A stretch of 64,000 bases of DNA from Callorhinus ursinus (GCF_003265705.1 NW_020312968.1:8333845-8397844), one strand, 5' to 3'; positions 35,793 to 47,597 are shown, counted from the first letter of the stretch. The notes: generated from the sequence alone by a model not told the origin. Numbers and translations are program-made.

Positions 35793-36917
35793 CTAGTCTT
35801 AAAGACTTCTGCATTAAAACTGTTAGCATAGAGAAGTTGTTTTCTCTACCTGGTTCTCTCTTGTGGAGTATTGGATTTGTACATTTGTGAAATGCATGCC
35901 CTCTCTCATAATAATTCACTTTCAAATAACTTACCCTGGGATTTGAAATGGGACAAAGTACATACACACATGTGTGTTCATATGTGTCCTATAGTTTATC
36001 ACTGTTCTTCATTTACTGTGACCTCAGGTAGACTCAGTATTTAACAATAATGCACACCTCAGTACGACACGTGGTACTCAAAAAGGAAAAGGAAAAAGAA
36101 ATACCTATTTGAACAGAAGAAACAGTATTATCTTGTGCGTGTGTGTATGTCTGTGTGTGTGAAAATCAACTAGTACTACATTCTATTATATGCCTTTACC
36201 TGAAGAGACAGTTTTAATGAATGGTCACATACCATATTTTAATACAGGGATAGCAGTCCGGAGTCAGGAATTTCATGTGAGTGTGTGTGTGTTTTATGAC
36301 TTTCCTTTGCAGTTAGATCATGAGCTAGAAACAAGGTGTCGTTCACCAGAAAGAAGTTAGTTTTTTACTAAATGTTGGAGGAAGGACTTAAGATCTCTTG
36401 CAAACTTAAGGTTTGGAGTTTAAGTTGATCAGTGAAACAGGGTACTTGGTTTCTTCTCTATGATTTCGCAGTGATTAATGACCTGACTCTACTTCCAAAA
36501 TAGTTATCACACTTACCCTTCATATGCCAATAGGATTCTTAGGATAGATCACATTAGCAAATTAAATCAATCTGTAGAGAATTGCTACTTAAGAAAATTT
36601 ACATTTGAAACATCAAATCATCCACAACCTCCTCCACTCAGGTCATGAGTATTATCTGTTTATTTTTTCCTCAAAAACTAGTTCAAATTTAAGACTAACT
36701 TATATTGTGTCATTTTTACTCTTCTGTCTCTTTATCTGGAGGAATCACAGATCTGAAAGAAGGTTGGTGTGGCTGGAGGTAGTGAGCTGGGATGTGAAAA
36801 GTATGCAAAGCTTGGGACCAGCTGAGGAATCTAAATTTTCTTCTAGAAGTAGTGAGAAATCACTGGATGATTTTTGGGGCCAGGGAGATGGGATGACATG
36901 AGCTAATTCATTATTTT
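35793..36917. other. Intronic sequence, no gene seen
   Basis: No named repeat found apart from short TG runs near 36140 and 36280. A palindrome ACACACATGTGTGT lies at 35964-35977. Confidence 0.4.
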
Positions 36918-37105
36918 TATTATTTTTAATATTATTATTATTAGAGAGAGAGTGTGTAGGGGGAGCAGGGCAGAGGGAGAGAGAGCATTTTAAGCAGGCT
37001 CCATGCCCACTGCAAGGCCTGATGCAGGGCTCGATCTCACGAGATCATGACCCGAGCCAAAACCAAGAGTCGGATGCTTAACCAACTGAGCCACCCAGGT
37101 GCCGC
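36918..37105 (-). mobile_element. CAN-SINE, diverged
   Basis: Left (TTA)n tail region, (GA)n, CCTGATGCAGGGCTCGATCT and GAGCCACCCAGGTGCC. Imperfect target duplication AGCTAATTCATTATTTT versus AACTAATCCGTTATTTT. Confidence 0.93.
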
Positions 37106-37509
37106 AACTAATCCGTTATTTTAAATGGTCATCACTAAAACTCTTCCATATGATGCCACAATGATAGAATCATGATACTATGCATTTGGCAAAACTCAGA
37201 GAACTGTATACCACAAAACAGGAACCCTGATATAAACTGTGGATTTAACTGAATGAAAATGTATCAGTGTCAGTTCATAAATTGGAAAAAATGTAGCACA
37301 CCAATGCAAGACGTTAAATAAGAAGGAAACCATGGGGAGAGTAGAGGGAGGGAATATAGGAGAATTCTCTGTACTTCTGCTCAATTTTTCTTCATACCTA
37401 AAACTGCTCTAACAAAGTCTCTTAAATAAGAGGGGAAAAAAGATTATTGCTGGATGGACAGTGAACTGGGGGGACAAATTAGGAAGCTACCACAGCCACC
37501 TCTGTCATA

Positions 37510-37680
37510 TTTGACAGAGTGAGAGATAGCAAGAGAGGGAACACAAGCAGGGGGAGTGGGAGAGGGAGAAGCGGGCCTCCCGCTGAGCAGAGAGCCCGAT
37601 GCGGGACTCGATCCCAGGACCCCAGGATCATGACCTGAGCCGACGGCAGACGCTTAACCGACTGAGCCACCCAGATGCCC
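37510..37680 (-). mobile_element. CAN-SINE lacking its tail
   Basis: Reverse element from TTTGACAGAGTGAGAG to GAGCCACCCAGATGCCCC. The poly-A and AAATAAATAAAATCTT portion expected at its left edge is missing. A short CCACAG flank occurs at 37490-37495 and 37681-37686. It faces the plus-strand SINE at 37786 head to head. Confidence 0.93.
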
Positions 37681-37785
37681 CCACAGTATGTATTTTGAAA
37701 TAGATTTATTAGCATAACTTCTTTCAGAAGAATAGTGCTATCAGAAATTCATTTTGGTATCAAACATTCAAAGATGGGAATTCTT

Positions 37786-37977
37786 GGGGCGCCTGGGTGG
37801 CTCAGTCGGTTAAGCATCTGCCTTGGGCTCAGATCATGATCTCAGGGTCCTGGGATCGAGCTCCGCTTCGGGCTCCCTGCTCGGTGGGGAGTCTGCTTCT
37901 CCCTCTCCCTCTCCCTCTGTGCTCTCTCTCTCTCTCTCTCTCTCACACACATAAATAAATAAAACCTTAAAAAAAGG
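37786..37977 (+). mobile_element. CAN-SINE
   Basis: GGGGCGCCTGGGTGGCTCAG head, CCCTCTCCCTCTCCCTCTG and (CT)n, ATAAATAAATAAAACCTT tail. Probable target duplication around GATGGGAATTCTT and GAGAGAATTCT. Confidence 0.95.
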
Positions 37978-37990
37978 GAGAGAGAATTCT

Positions 37991-39129
37991 ATACATTAGA
38001 GTAAGGTGAGGTGGTAAGAAATAGAGGAGAAAAAAAAAATCCCGTTGCCATTCAATGGCACACAAATTGGAGATTAAATCTATATTTCTCATTACCTACT
38101 GTTTTTACACCTACTTTTGAATTTGTGTTCATTTCCATGTGCATCAAATTTAAATCAATATATTTAGAGAAAGTTAATACATGTATCTGTGTCTTCCAGG
38201 GCCTAAAATCTTCCACAGAGATTTTATATTATAGTAAGATAAGGATAAATCAAAAAGATAGAGCTTAGGTTGGTAGTGAGTATGTAAGGGAAGACATTGA
38301 CAGGATTTTGAAGCTAGGCCTAATAACCTTGAACTGTCTTAAAACTTTAGTACAACATAACCAGAGGCTGAATTTATGTGGATGGATTTATATCCTACCT
38401 AACAATCTAGTAATTTGACCGAGAAAGACAGCTATAAGACAGAAATACATTTACACTACATTAACTTAGTATCTAATAATTTTTCATTTCCAGAGAGTAA
38501 TAGGAATAGCTTGGCATTTACATCACTGGACCTGTTTGCTTATAACTTGCTTCTGATGATAAAAATGGGATTGATTTGATCTCAGCCTCTCCAGTTAAAT
38601 AATTCTTGATTGCTAGGTTTAAAAAAGAAGAAGAAGAAGTACCAATCATTGGCAGTCTCTGCGTAGTCTGACCTCCATGATCACCAAGATTTGATTCATC
38701 ATTTGGTGGTAGAGGAGAGCAAGAGAACACCAAGTTCTGGTTTTGAAAACTCTCTCAATGACCGAACTTAGAAATGTCAACTTATTAACTAATTGTAATA
38801 ATGTCTTAATAATACTTGGAATCTTATTGAAACAGAATTAGAACAGCTCGTGTGTGCCAGATTGCTACACCAGGGGCTTTCTTAAGAATGGTTGGCGTCT
38901 AGTGAGAATTCTTTCAGGGATTATTTATTAATTCAAATCTCCTTATGTACTTTGTCTTGGTAGGCACAAAACCTCGTGCTCTGCTACATTTTTGTTTGTT
39001 ATCGAAAGAATAATGGTTCCACGAATTTGTAAAAATTAAAACAAAAACACCTTATTTCAAAATGCCTCTGCACGTACTCTGTACACAGTAATGAGGGCAG
39101 TGTTGTTGGGTTCTGATTCCCTGAATCCT
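37991..39129. other. Intronic sequence, no gene seen
   Basis: Stretch 38270-38345 resembles the late part of the unnamed fossil repeat. A short (GAA)n lies near 38625. No gene recognised. Confidence 0.35.
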
Positions 39130-39275
39130 CAGCTCTAAGAACTGGGGATGACCTAAGAGACCACCAAGATGAAGTCACTTCCCCAAGGTACATGCATAAT
39201 TTTCAACAAGCCGTAGGGCTAGGATGTGTATCTCGGGACTCCTGACCAGTCAGACTTTTCTACCGGGCTCTGCTT
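39130..39275 (-). repeat. MIR fragment
   Basis: Reverse MIR pattern with GAAGTCACTTCCCCAAGGTA, GCCGTAGGGCTAGGATGTGT and CTGACCAGTCAGACTTTTC. Confidence 0.6.
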
Positions 39276-39475
39276 TATAAGAGCTTTGAATAGATAAAGA
39301 AAATCAGGGCTTCAGAACTAAAATCCCACAGCCAGATTTAAGTCTGTCCCTTGTGAGGATACAGAGTTTGACCTGAGAATTGAAATCCCTCCTTGATTAA
39401 GATAAATCAGTATCACAAATAAACCAGAAGCCTTTAAAGTAGCTAGGACTCATGATAAAGGAACTAAAAATAATT

Positions 39476-39740
39476 GAAAAATGTGTATATATACAAATGT
39501 TTAGAAGTATATGTACATGTTATATAATGTTATAAATATATTTAATATGTTATGAAATATATTTTATAAATAAAATATGTAAAATTAAAAACAAATATAA
39601 AAATATGAGTACAGTATAAAAATAGTAACATAAAATGTAGAATATATTATGTCTTAATATAAAAATGGAAATATGGAAATATGAATATATATTTGGATAT
39701 ATTATAAATTTTACATATCTATGTATTTATTTATATATCA
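39476..39740. repeat. AT-rich low-complexity island
   Basis: About 265 bp almost entirely A and T, with alternating TATATA, AAATATG and TTATAAAT units. Could unwind easily. Confidence 0.85.
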
Positions 39741-39788
39741 AGAGAGAGAAAGAGAGAGAGAGAGCAGGAGGGAAGGGGAGGGAAAGGT
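39741..39788. repeat. (GA)n-rich tract, possible SINE tail remnant
   Basis: Purine-rich GAGAGAGAAAGAGAGAGAGA tract directly after TATTTATTTATATATCA. That order is what a reverse CAN-SINE tail shows, but no tRNA-like head follows. Confidence 0.45.
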
Positions 39789-40729
39789 ACCCTGGTTTCC
39801 TTAGCAGTAAATCCTGATGTGGGAACTCTATACAAACACAAGTGTAACTACGTATCCATCCTCACCCGGCTTCTCGACATCTTGGTCCTTCCAGGGCAAG
39901 AGAGGTAAACAAAATGGAGATTAGCCTCTGAATCTATGATACAGTCACATAAATTCCACATTTCTACATAACACAAAATGTTTCCATTCACGACAGCCTC
40001 TTTCTTTGGCTCCTGACAAAGAAGAGTACAGGAGTGAGTAGTGAAAAGTAAACAGAATTAAGAGTGTAGAGGAGGACATCACCTGGCCCCCACTCGTCAT
40101 TTACTGGACAGAAAACAAAGTTGTATTTCCCATGGGGGCAGCCTCCAGGAGTACAGAAGCCACGACTCCCTCTCTCCCCCCACCCCCCCAGCCTGTCACT
40201 GGTTGTGCACCCATACTATTACACAGATATTTCTAACAAATGACTCAGCATTTTAAACTTCCTGGCTCCTGTGGAGTGGGTCAAACCTCATTCTCATAGT
40301 TTTGTTGGTCATAATTTTTTCTTGTATTTTCTTCTTCTCTGGGTGAAGTTTATCCTACCATTACCTTGAAATAGGGTCGGCACTACTGTAGTCCTGTTTT
40401 TCGGTCCATGAAGGCAGTAAAGTCCCTAAGAGTATGTATGTGGCTTTTAGGTGTTTATGTTACCAGGTATGAAATCAGCTATTACATTCAAACAAATGGT
40501 CAATCCTAGACTCTAACCAGGATGCTTTTGAAATAGAGACCTACATCATCATGCATTGCTTCAGCAGTCTATAAGACTTGATGACGTGTGTATATTTTAT
40601 TAAGATCAGGATGATTAAAATGCACTTATTCCACTATGAAGAAGAAAAAGATCATTTAGCACCCCTAAAACCAGTCACAGAATGTAAAAGGATGCAGGAT
40701 TCTCTGTACCCTAGTGAAAGGAATCACGG
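39789..40729. other. Intronic sequence, no gene seen
   Basis: Contains a C-rich patch near 40175-40190. I see no gene or named repeat. Confidence 0.4.
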
Positions 40730-40915
40730 GGCTTGGAGCCTCTCAGGCTAAGCTGATGGCTGATGTGTAACCTCTGTAAGCCCCGGTTTTTGATTTGGGT
40801 AATGGAAGTTTATAATACCTGCCTTACAGAGTTACTGTGACTATTTCATGAAATGCTATTTGTGAAAGCATTCTGTGAACTGTACAATTCTTTATAAATA
40901 TATGTTATTGCCAAG
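40730..40915 (+). repeat. MIR
   Basis: Forward: GATGTGTAACCTCTGTAAGC, GATTTGGGTAATGGAAG, ATAATACCTGCCTTACAGAG and TGCTATTTGTGAAAGCATTC follow MIR order. Confidence 0.75.
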
Positions 40916-41626
40916 TAGTGATTAGCTGCTTTATGATGAAGAAACAGTTTTCCAAAGAAACGTGGAAGTATATTTTTAAATGGTTTATGAAAATGCCTTT
41001 GAGATTAACATATATGTATATATATATTCATGTTACCTCTACCTAAGAATTCTGAATGCATTTATAATTTATACAGCATGACCCACTGATAAAAATTGTT
41101 TCATTTTTAATCGTAAAGCATAACTTATTGAATCTTTTCCCAATCTGGTGATAAAATACAATTTAGCTTTATGTTAAGTTGTATATGATTTAAGTGTAGA
41201 GGCTATAAAGTGAATTTCCGTACAAATAATTTCAGTCCACAAAGAATTATCCCCCAAAGATGATTTATTAAAAATGAGGAATTCATAGTCCCATAGAAAC
41301 CAGGGTAACAAATAGAAGGAAGAAGGGACATGTTCTAGGTGAGGCACCACCGTAAGAGACCCAGAGCATTGAGTATTGACAATGGTTGATTATGAATTTC
41401 AGTGTGAAAATAAATCATTATGACCCTGGGTGACTTCTCCCCTAATGGAAGGATGGGCAAGGTACGGAAGTGGAACGGTAGTTGTGATGATTCACTGTGT
41501 CTGGTGCTGGCCAGCCAAGCCTCATAGAGAACACAGTAGTTTGTCCAGAGTCTGGAAGAATGAAGAGGCACTTACTAAGTACAGATGCTAGAACTTAGCA
41601 TTCCAGGCAAATGGGACAGCTTCTTC
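40916..41626. other. Intronic sequence, no gene seen
   Basis: AT-rich, with an ATATATGTATATATATAT patch near 41010. Nothing further recognised. Confidence 0.4.
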
Positions 41627-41643
41627 AAAGGTTGAGAAGTCTG

Positions 41644-42489
41644 TTTTTAATTTTTTGAGGAACCTCCACACTGGTTTCCAGAGTGGCTGTACCAACTTGC
41701 ATTCCCACCAACAGTGTAGGAGGGTTCCCCTTTCTCCACAACCTCTCCAATATTTGTTGTTTCTTGCCTTGTCAATTTTTGCAAGTTGGTACAGCCACTT
41801 TGGAAAACAGTGTGGAGGTTCCTCAAAAAATTAAAAATAGAGCAACCCTCTGACCCAGCAATTGCACTTCTGTGTATTTATCCCAAAGACACAGATGTAG
41901 TGAAAAGAAGGGCCATATGCACCCCAGTGTTCATAGCAGCAGTGTCCGCAATAGCCAAACTGTGGAAAGAGCCAAGATGCTCTTCAATAGACACCTTGAT
42001 AAGTAAGATGTGGTCCATACATACAATGGAATATTACTCAGCCATCAGAAAGGATGAATACCCAACTTGTACATCAACATGGATGGGACTGGAGGAGATG
42101 ATGCTACGTGAAATAAGTCAAGCAGAGAAAGTCAATTATCAGATGGTTTCACTTATTTGTGGAACATACGGAACAGCATGGAGGACATTAGGAGAAGGAA
42201 GGGAAACATGAAGGGGGGCGGAGAATCAGAGGGGGAGATGAACCATGAGAGACGATGGACTCTGAGAAACAAACTGAGGGTTCTAGAGGGGAGGGGGGTG
42301 GGGGGATGGGTTAGCCTGGTGATGGGTATTAAGGAGGGCACGTACAGCATGGAGCACTGGGTGTTATATGCAAATAGTGAATCATGGAACACTACATCAA
42401 AAACTAATGATGTAATGTATGGTGACTAACATAATATAATAAAAATTAATTAATTAAATGAAAGCAAACAAAAACAAAAAAACAAAACA
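41644..42489 (+). mobile_element. Young LINE-1 with 5' inversion
   Basis: A 3' L1 fragment: 41781-42489 is sense and keeps an open frame (41786-42211, 141 codons) matching the ORF2 C-terminus, with WSIHTMEYYSAIRKDEYPT and CTSTWMGLEEMMLREISQAE. A 3' UTR and a CAAAACAAAAC-type tail follow. The first 137 bp (41644-41780) are inverted L1 sequence. The target duplication is AAAGGTTGAGAAGTCTG at 41627-41643 and AAAGTTTGAGAAGTCTG at 42490-42506. The truncated element cannot be autonomous. Confidence 0.95.
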
Positions 42490-42569
42490 AAAGTTTGAGA
42501 AGTCTGGAACAGCCTGGTACACAGGAGAACAATCAATAATTTAGTTTACTGGAGTGTAATGTGTTCAAA

Positions 42570-42760
42570 GATTTGGAGGGAAATTGAAAGATTTGACTAA
42601 GATACATCCAGGACCAGATCCTAAAGGTTTAAATACCTGATGGTGACCTGATGGTGCTGGGGATGGGGAGCCATGGAAGGGAACTGACCAAGGGATGGCC
42701 GCCGAATCAGTTATTTTAGGAAGAACATGCTGGTGGCAGCTAGCTTTATGATGTTTCTCA
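42570..42760 (+). repeat. Ancient interspersed repeat fragment
   Basis: ACCAGATCCTAAAGGTTTAA, GGGGAGCCATGGAAGGGAAC and GAATCAGTTATTTTAGGAAG resemble the distal part of the unnamed fossil repeat. Confidence 0.35.
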
Positions 42761-43169
42761 GGCATTATTTTTCACTTTATAGGTCAACTGCAACTCTGAC
42801 TATTAGAGCCCACCATATATTTATTTTCAGGCATTAGAATAAGAATAAGGAACATTTAAGAGGGATTGGTCCTGTGTTTCCCCACCTTCAGTCTGTTTTG
42901 TGACATGTCATGATTTTTCTCTTACCTACAAATGGTTTTTACTCTAATTTGTTAAATATTTTTTCACGACCCCAAAAGGGAAAATGTAGGTCCCCAAGCA
43001 ATAACATTTGTTAAGTTGCAGGGTTAGCCACTGCTCGTATATTATATTTTAACATAAGCCCAACTATTAAAAATGCCCATCAAGTTACTACCCTAAAATC
43101 CCCCTTTAGGAAACACAAGTCCATCTGCTGCTGTCACCTTACAGGTGAGGAACTGATGTGCAAGTATGT

Positions 43170-43470
43170 CAAATGATGTGCCTACGTCCTTATGTATGCC
43201 TATGATGTCCCAAACACAGTTCTAGGTGCTGGGGCAACAGAAATCACAAAACGAAATCACTGCCCTCAAGCACTCACATTCTAGTGGCCGACGGAGACAA
43301 TAGACAAATAATGATGCAAGGAGGTGCCATACCGCCCCATACGGTGAAGGGCTGTGAGAAAGACACAGTGTGCCTTCAGGTAGCTTGTCAAGGAAAGCCT
43401 CTTAGCGGCCCCTGATGTGCTCAGGGAGCAAGCTGTGGGATATCTGAGGATGGAGCTGTCCAGGTAGAAG
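43170..43470 (+). repeat. Ancient interspersed repeat, family not named
   Basis: ACACAGTTCTAGGTGCTGGG, CACTGCCCTCAAGCACTCAC and ATTCTAGTGGCCGACGGAGA, then GTCAAGGAAAGCCTCTTAGC and GGGAGCAAGCTGTGGGATAT. Best preserved copy of the fossil's start in this window. Confidence 0.5.
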
Positions 43471-44757
43471 AACTAGGAGCAAAGGCACCTGGGTGAGAAC
43501 TTGCCTGACATGCTCAAGGAAGAGCCAGGAATTGTAAGGAATGGTGCCATGAAAGCCTGGATCTTCGGCCACCAGCCCTCCCCTGCAGACCCATCATGCA
43601 GACCCCTTTTTCCTATACCAAGGGCTGAGCAGCACACACCAGTCCCAGCCCGCTGCCCGTTTCAGGGGAACACAGCCATGCTCGTTGGGTCGCGTGTCGC
43701 CCATGACTTCTCTGGTGTTACAACAGCAGAGTTAAATGGCACAACAGAGATTATATGGCCCACAAAGAGCCTAAATGATTTGCCATCTGGCCCTTGAGAG
43801 AAAATGTTTGCTGACTCGTCCTCTGTATCATGCTCTTTGTCACTGTTGTCATCAAATGTGGACATCACAGAAAAAAAAAATGCCTTGGACATCTTTGTAA
43901 CAGTGAAATATGCATTTTCCATTTTAAAACCTAGTTTTTACGTGTAGAAAACCTGATTTCCATTTTTAAAATTGAGTTAGGTACCAGTGGAAAGTTTTTA
44001 GTATATTCTATTCGAGTGTGATTTTTTTTTCTTCAATGATGAATTAGGAGAATAAGGTAACTCTGCCACTACATAAAGAACAACCATAGTCAGCATTACC
44101 CTTGTGGTTTCCTCTTGTTAGTATTCAAATTATATTCTCTCTAAACTACATCTGAAACAGGCTGGAAATATATCCTGTCAGGAGTTGCGTTGTTGGGTGA
44201 TGCACAAGATTTTAAAAAGATCCATATGGACAGTGTGGCCCAGAGCTACAAGTCTCTTTGGAACTAATTACCTTCTCGAATCAAAGGGTCCTGAAGATCA
44301 TCTGTGACCGCATGTGAAAGCGTCGTGGTCTGACTTTACCTTGGGCCTCCCTTTCTCTAAACAAAAGTGCTCATGGTTCTGGTGATAATTCTTTTGTCTT
44401 TGGTCTAAAGTTCACGGAAGATGCCTCATATTCTTGTCCCTATCAAATATTTCTATTCCTATAAAGGAAAAGTAAGCAAAAAGGGGGAAAAATGAGTAAG
44501 ACTAGAGAGAATAGAATTGAGAAAAATATGGGGGCAGTACTTAAAATGCTCAGTATGAATGTGAGTGAACTCAAGATTTAGAATAAGTCAGATGAAGGCT
44601 TGAAGTAGTATCTGGTGAGGAAGGAGGTTGAAGAAAGCTGAATTTTTCAAGTATTTCTTATATCGGAGGGATCATCTGTAACCAATTTATTTAGTCACGC
44701 AGACAGTCTACAGACTACCAGCCCCGTGTCTCTCAGGTGCTTGCCTGCCCGCCAGCC
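43471..44757. other. Intronic sequence, no gene seen
   Basis: Open frames at 43501-43797 (+) and 43662-43922 (-) have no recognisable features. No named repeat seen. Confidence 0.4.
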
Positions 44758-44870
44758 ACCCCCCTCTCCTTCCTCCTCCTCCCCCTGCTCCCCCTCCTCT
44801 CCCTCCCACATCTGGTCTTTCTCCTTCTCTTCTCTGTTCCCTTCCCCCACCCCTCCTTCAGACTCTAGAA
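44758..44870. repeat. Polypyrimidine (CT-rich) tract
   Basis: Over 110 bp nearly all C and T, made of CTCCTCC, CCCCTG and TTCTCTTCTC units, with a few interrupting purines. Confidence 0.85.
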
Positions 44871-44932
44871 GACTCACCCAGTACATTATAGAAATTTTCT
44901 TCCCACATGTTCTCCACTGAGCCTTCTCTATT

Positions 44933-45129
44933 CTTTTTTAAAGATTTTATTTATTTATTTGACAGAGAGAGAGAGACAGCACGAGCAGGAACACAAGCAG
45001 GGGGAGTGGGAGAGGGAGAAGCAGGCTCCCCGCCAAGCAGGGAGCCCGATGTGGGGCTCGATCCCAGGACCCCGGGATCAGGACCTGAGCCGAAGGCAGA
45101 CGCTTAACGACTGAGCCACCCAGGCGCCC
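44933..45129 (-). mobile_element. CAN-SINE
   Basis: Left AAAGATTTTATTTATTTATT, (GA)n, then CCGATGTGGGGCTCGATCCC and GAGCCACCCAGGCGCCC. Exact 14 bp target duplication GAGCCTTCTCTATT at 44919-44932 and 45130-45143. Confidence 0.97.
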
Positions 45130-45143
45130 GAGCCTTCTCTATT

Positions 45144-45237
45144 TTTAAAAGTAATCTCTACACCCAATGTAGGGCTCACACTCATGACCCAGAGATCAAG
45201 GGTTGCACGCTCTACTGACTAAACCAGCCAGGCGCTC
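45144..45237 (-). mobile_element. Older tRNA-derived carnivore SINE, short form
   Basis: AAAGTAATCTCTACACCCAA, GTAGGGCTCACACTCATGAC and ACTAAACCAGCCAGGCGCTC form a reverse element of a related but distinct CAN-SINE type lacking the CT-rich part. The younger SINE has inserted right next to it. Confidence 0.75.
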
Positions 45238-45449
45238 TCTTTTGGCTGAATTCTTCCTAAGTCGCTTCCTGAACTGCTCATCCCAGTGGCTTCCTGTTAT
45301 CTTAAGCTTAAGGAAACCTTCTGATCACAAAGAATATAGTTTTATGACTACAAATATAAGATTAGAGGAAAAAAACTTAGCAAAATATAGAAAAACAAAA
45401 GGAAGAAAATAAAAATTAGCCACAGTCTCCGCTTTAGTATAGTTCCCAC

Positions 45450-45800
45450 CTATTATGTCTGTAGGTATTTTAAAAATCTAATTATTATTCACTATTTAAT
45501 GCCTGCTTTTCACACATGAGAATGTGTGAAGATACATATTTCTCTATGTAATTAGTCTTCTGAAACTTGATTCTGATCATCGTAAAATGGCAAGTTCCAT
45601 AGTTTCATTAGTCTCCCGTTGATGGCCTTTTGTTTCCAATTTTACTGTATTATAAATAAAGCGGCAATGAACATCTTTATGTGCTCACATCTCTGGTGAT
45701 TCCCTGAGAATAGAATGCATGGGAGTGTTCCCACTACATGAAAAGTGGGGATGCACATTATGGAGGCTGTCACTCCATACCATTCTGTAGCCAAACTCCT
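45450..45800 (-). repeat. Possible old LINE-1 remnant
   Basis: TTGTTTCCAATTTTACTGTA with AAATAAAGCGGCAATGAACA, then GAATAGAATGCATGGGAGTG, recalls antisense L1M or HAL1 sequence. Weak. Confidence 0.4.
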
Positions 45801-47597
45801 GAAGACAAGCACAGGGACTTCTCCATCATGTGTTTAATGCTAAAACTCAGTCTGCTGTTCCACTTGCATGTACTGCTTCCTCGGTTGAAGGTCATTTGAA
45901 GCAATTTATTGATTTTTATGTCTGGGGAACCTCAGTATGCGACAGACCAGAGTTTGAAGGAGATCAGTCTTGGAAAGAGCAGAAAAGCAAGGAGAAGGTG
46001 AAGGATTCCATCCAAGTTTGGGACAAGTCCTCCGGTTATGCTATGACTCCCCACGAGCATTCGCATAACGCCTACTAGGTATTTTCGGGAAAAGTGAAAA
46101 TCAAAGTGGCCCTGCCCTCAAAGATTTACAGCCCAGGTGGTTGACCATAAATACCCCTTCTCTGCTCTGACTTCTGCCCGCAGGGAGAGAGCGGTCCTTT
46201 GGAGATGAAATGCTTACATATTTACTTTTTACAAAGTATTCTTGCCTTGTTGAAATTGGAGCTCTTTTTCCTCCCAATTTGTTCACTTATGTAGGTAAGA
46301 ACTACGGTTATCTGAAAAACTCACCCTTGGGTGATGTTTGAAAGAGCCCCTTTTGTGTGAGCCAGAAGCTCCCAGTTGGGTCACCGCAGGTCAAAAACCA
46401 TCCTGGTGTGAGCTGCTTTCAGTCCGCGTCCGTATTCTGGAATGCTCACTACTCCTCTCTTTTTCACAGGGAAATGGGAGAGTGTAGGTTTCTGATCACA
46501 CATTTGCAATTGCAAGGGAGGGGCCAAGGATGAGAAGTGCAATCAGACAAGTTTTATCATTTATTGACACTTTAGAAGTTGTGGAAAGCCACTGGCCAAG
46601 TCCAATTTTATTCTGCTTGGGCTCATGTTCAGGGACCAAACTATTCTTTGTGAAACGTGCAGAGCTGTGAGCAGTTCCTCTTTAAAGAAACACTATCATT
46701 CCATTCTTTGGGGAGGCAGGAACAATGCCCCTTGTGTGTTCGAACCACTCAGAGCATTAACACACTGTTTCCTTAGAAAGGTTTGCTTTCCCGAGTTGAA
46801 CTTTGCAAAACTCAGAACACCTTATCACACTTTCAGAAGCCTTCTCTCTGAAAATGGAAAAAGGAAAGGGGGGAGAGCCTGTTGGGACTTGTGCCAGTTA
46901 AATCCGATCTCTCCGGGGATTTGTTTTTCTTCTGGCGTCAGATTAGATGTTCAAATCAAGCAGTGTTTGAGGGCTGCAAGGGAATGTCCATGGGATTCTT
47001 AGTGAGGCTAATCCCAAAGCGGCACATTCCAAGGGGCTAATCTGCCCAAGTTCATTGCTTACTTGAAACGTCTCTTGGGGGAAGAGCTGGGCAAGTGGCT
47101 TTTTTTCCAGTGGGCGGTCATAAGAGCATTATTAACGGGATGACCAGCCCCAGACACAGCAAAATGAAAGCAACAGGACCTGCTCGTGGGACTGCCTTTG
47201 CCACCACCCAGAGTCAGTGCTCAGGTAAAATGATTTTGGCTCGTTTTCTTCTTGTTCAACCTCCCAGTAGTGGATCAGGGGAACCTAGAGGAAGACCAAA
47301 GGAATGCCCAGGTTGATGCTGAAGGAAAGCTAAAGTCAAAAAGGAATACAGGCGTTCAGTACCTTTGGGTCTTTGGTGTTTTGTTCCGATTAGGACAGAG
47401 TGTACATTTGAAACAAGAGAGTCTCAAAATAAGGAACATAGTGAAACTTCACTCGGTTGGTTCTATAGATTCAGTGGACTCTTTTTTTCTCTCTCTAATC
47501 TTGTGATTACTGGTCTGGGTTGTTGTTGTTCTGTTAAGTTTTGTTCCTAAAGGGTGGATTGCAGTAGCACTTTCCAAGACTTTCTGGAGACAGATTT
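45801..47597. other. Mostly unique intronic sequence
   Basis: A short fossil-repeat signature (GGCCCTGCCCTCAAAGATTT) lies at 46108. The part 46620-47100 is repeat-free with relatively even base composition; its 125-codon open frame (46625-47002) has no recognised domain. Confidence 0.35.

Noticed and set aside
41786..42211. 141-codon open frame as a host gene
   Set aside because: It is the C-terminal end of LINE-1 ORF2 in a truncated insertion, not a host gene.
46625..47002. 125-codon plus-strand open frame in repeat-free sequence
   Set aside because: No domain recognised and no convincing acceptor/donor pair at its ends. Considered as a possible alternative TRPM3 first exon, but it does not match the known N-termini I recall.
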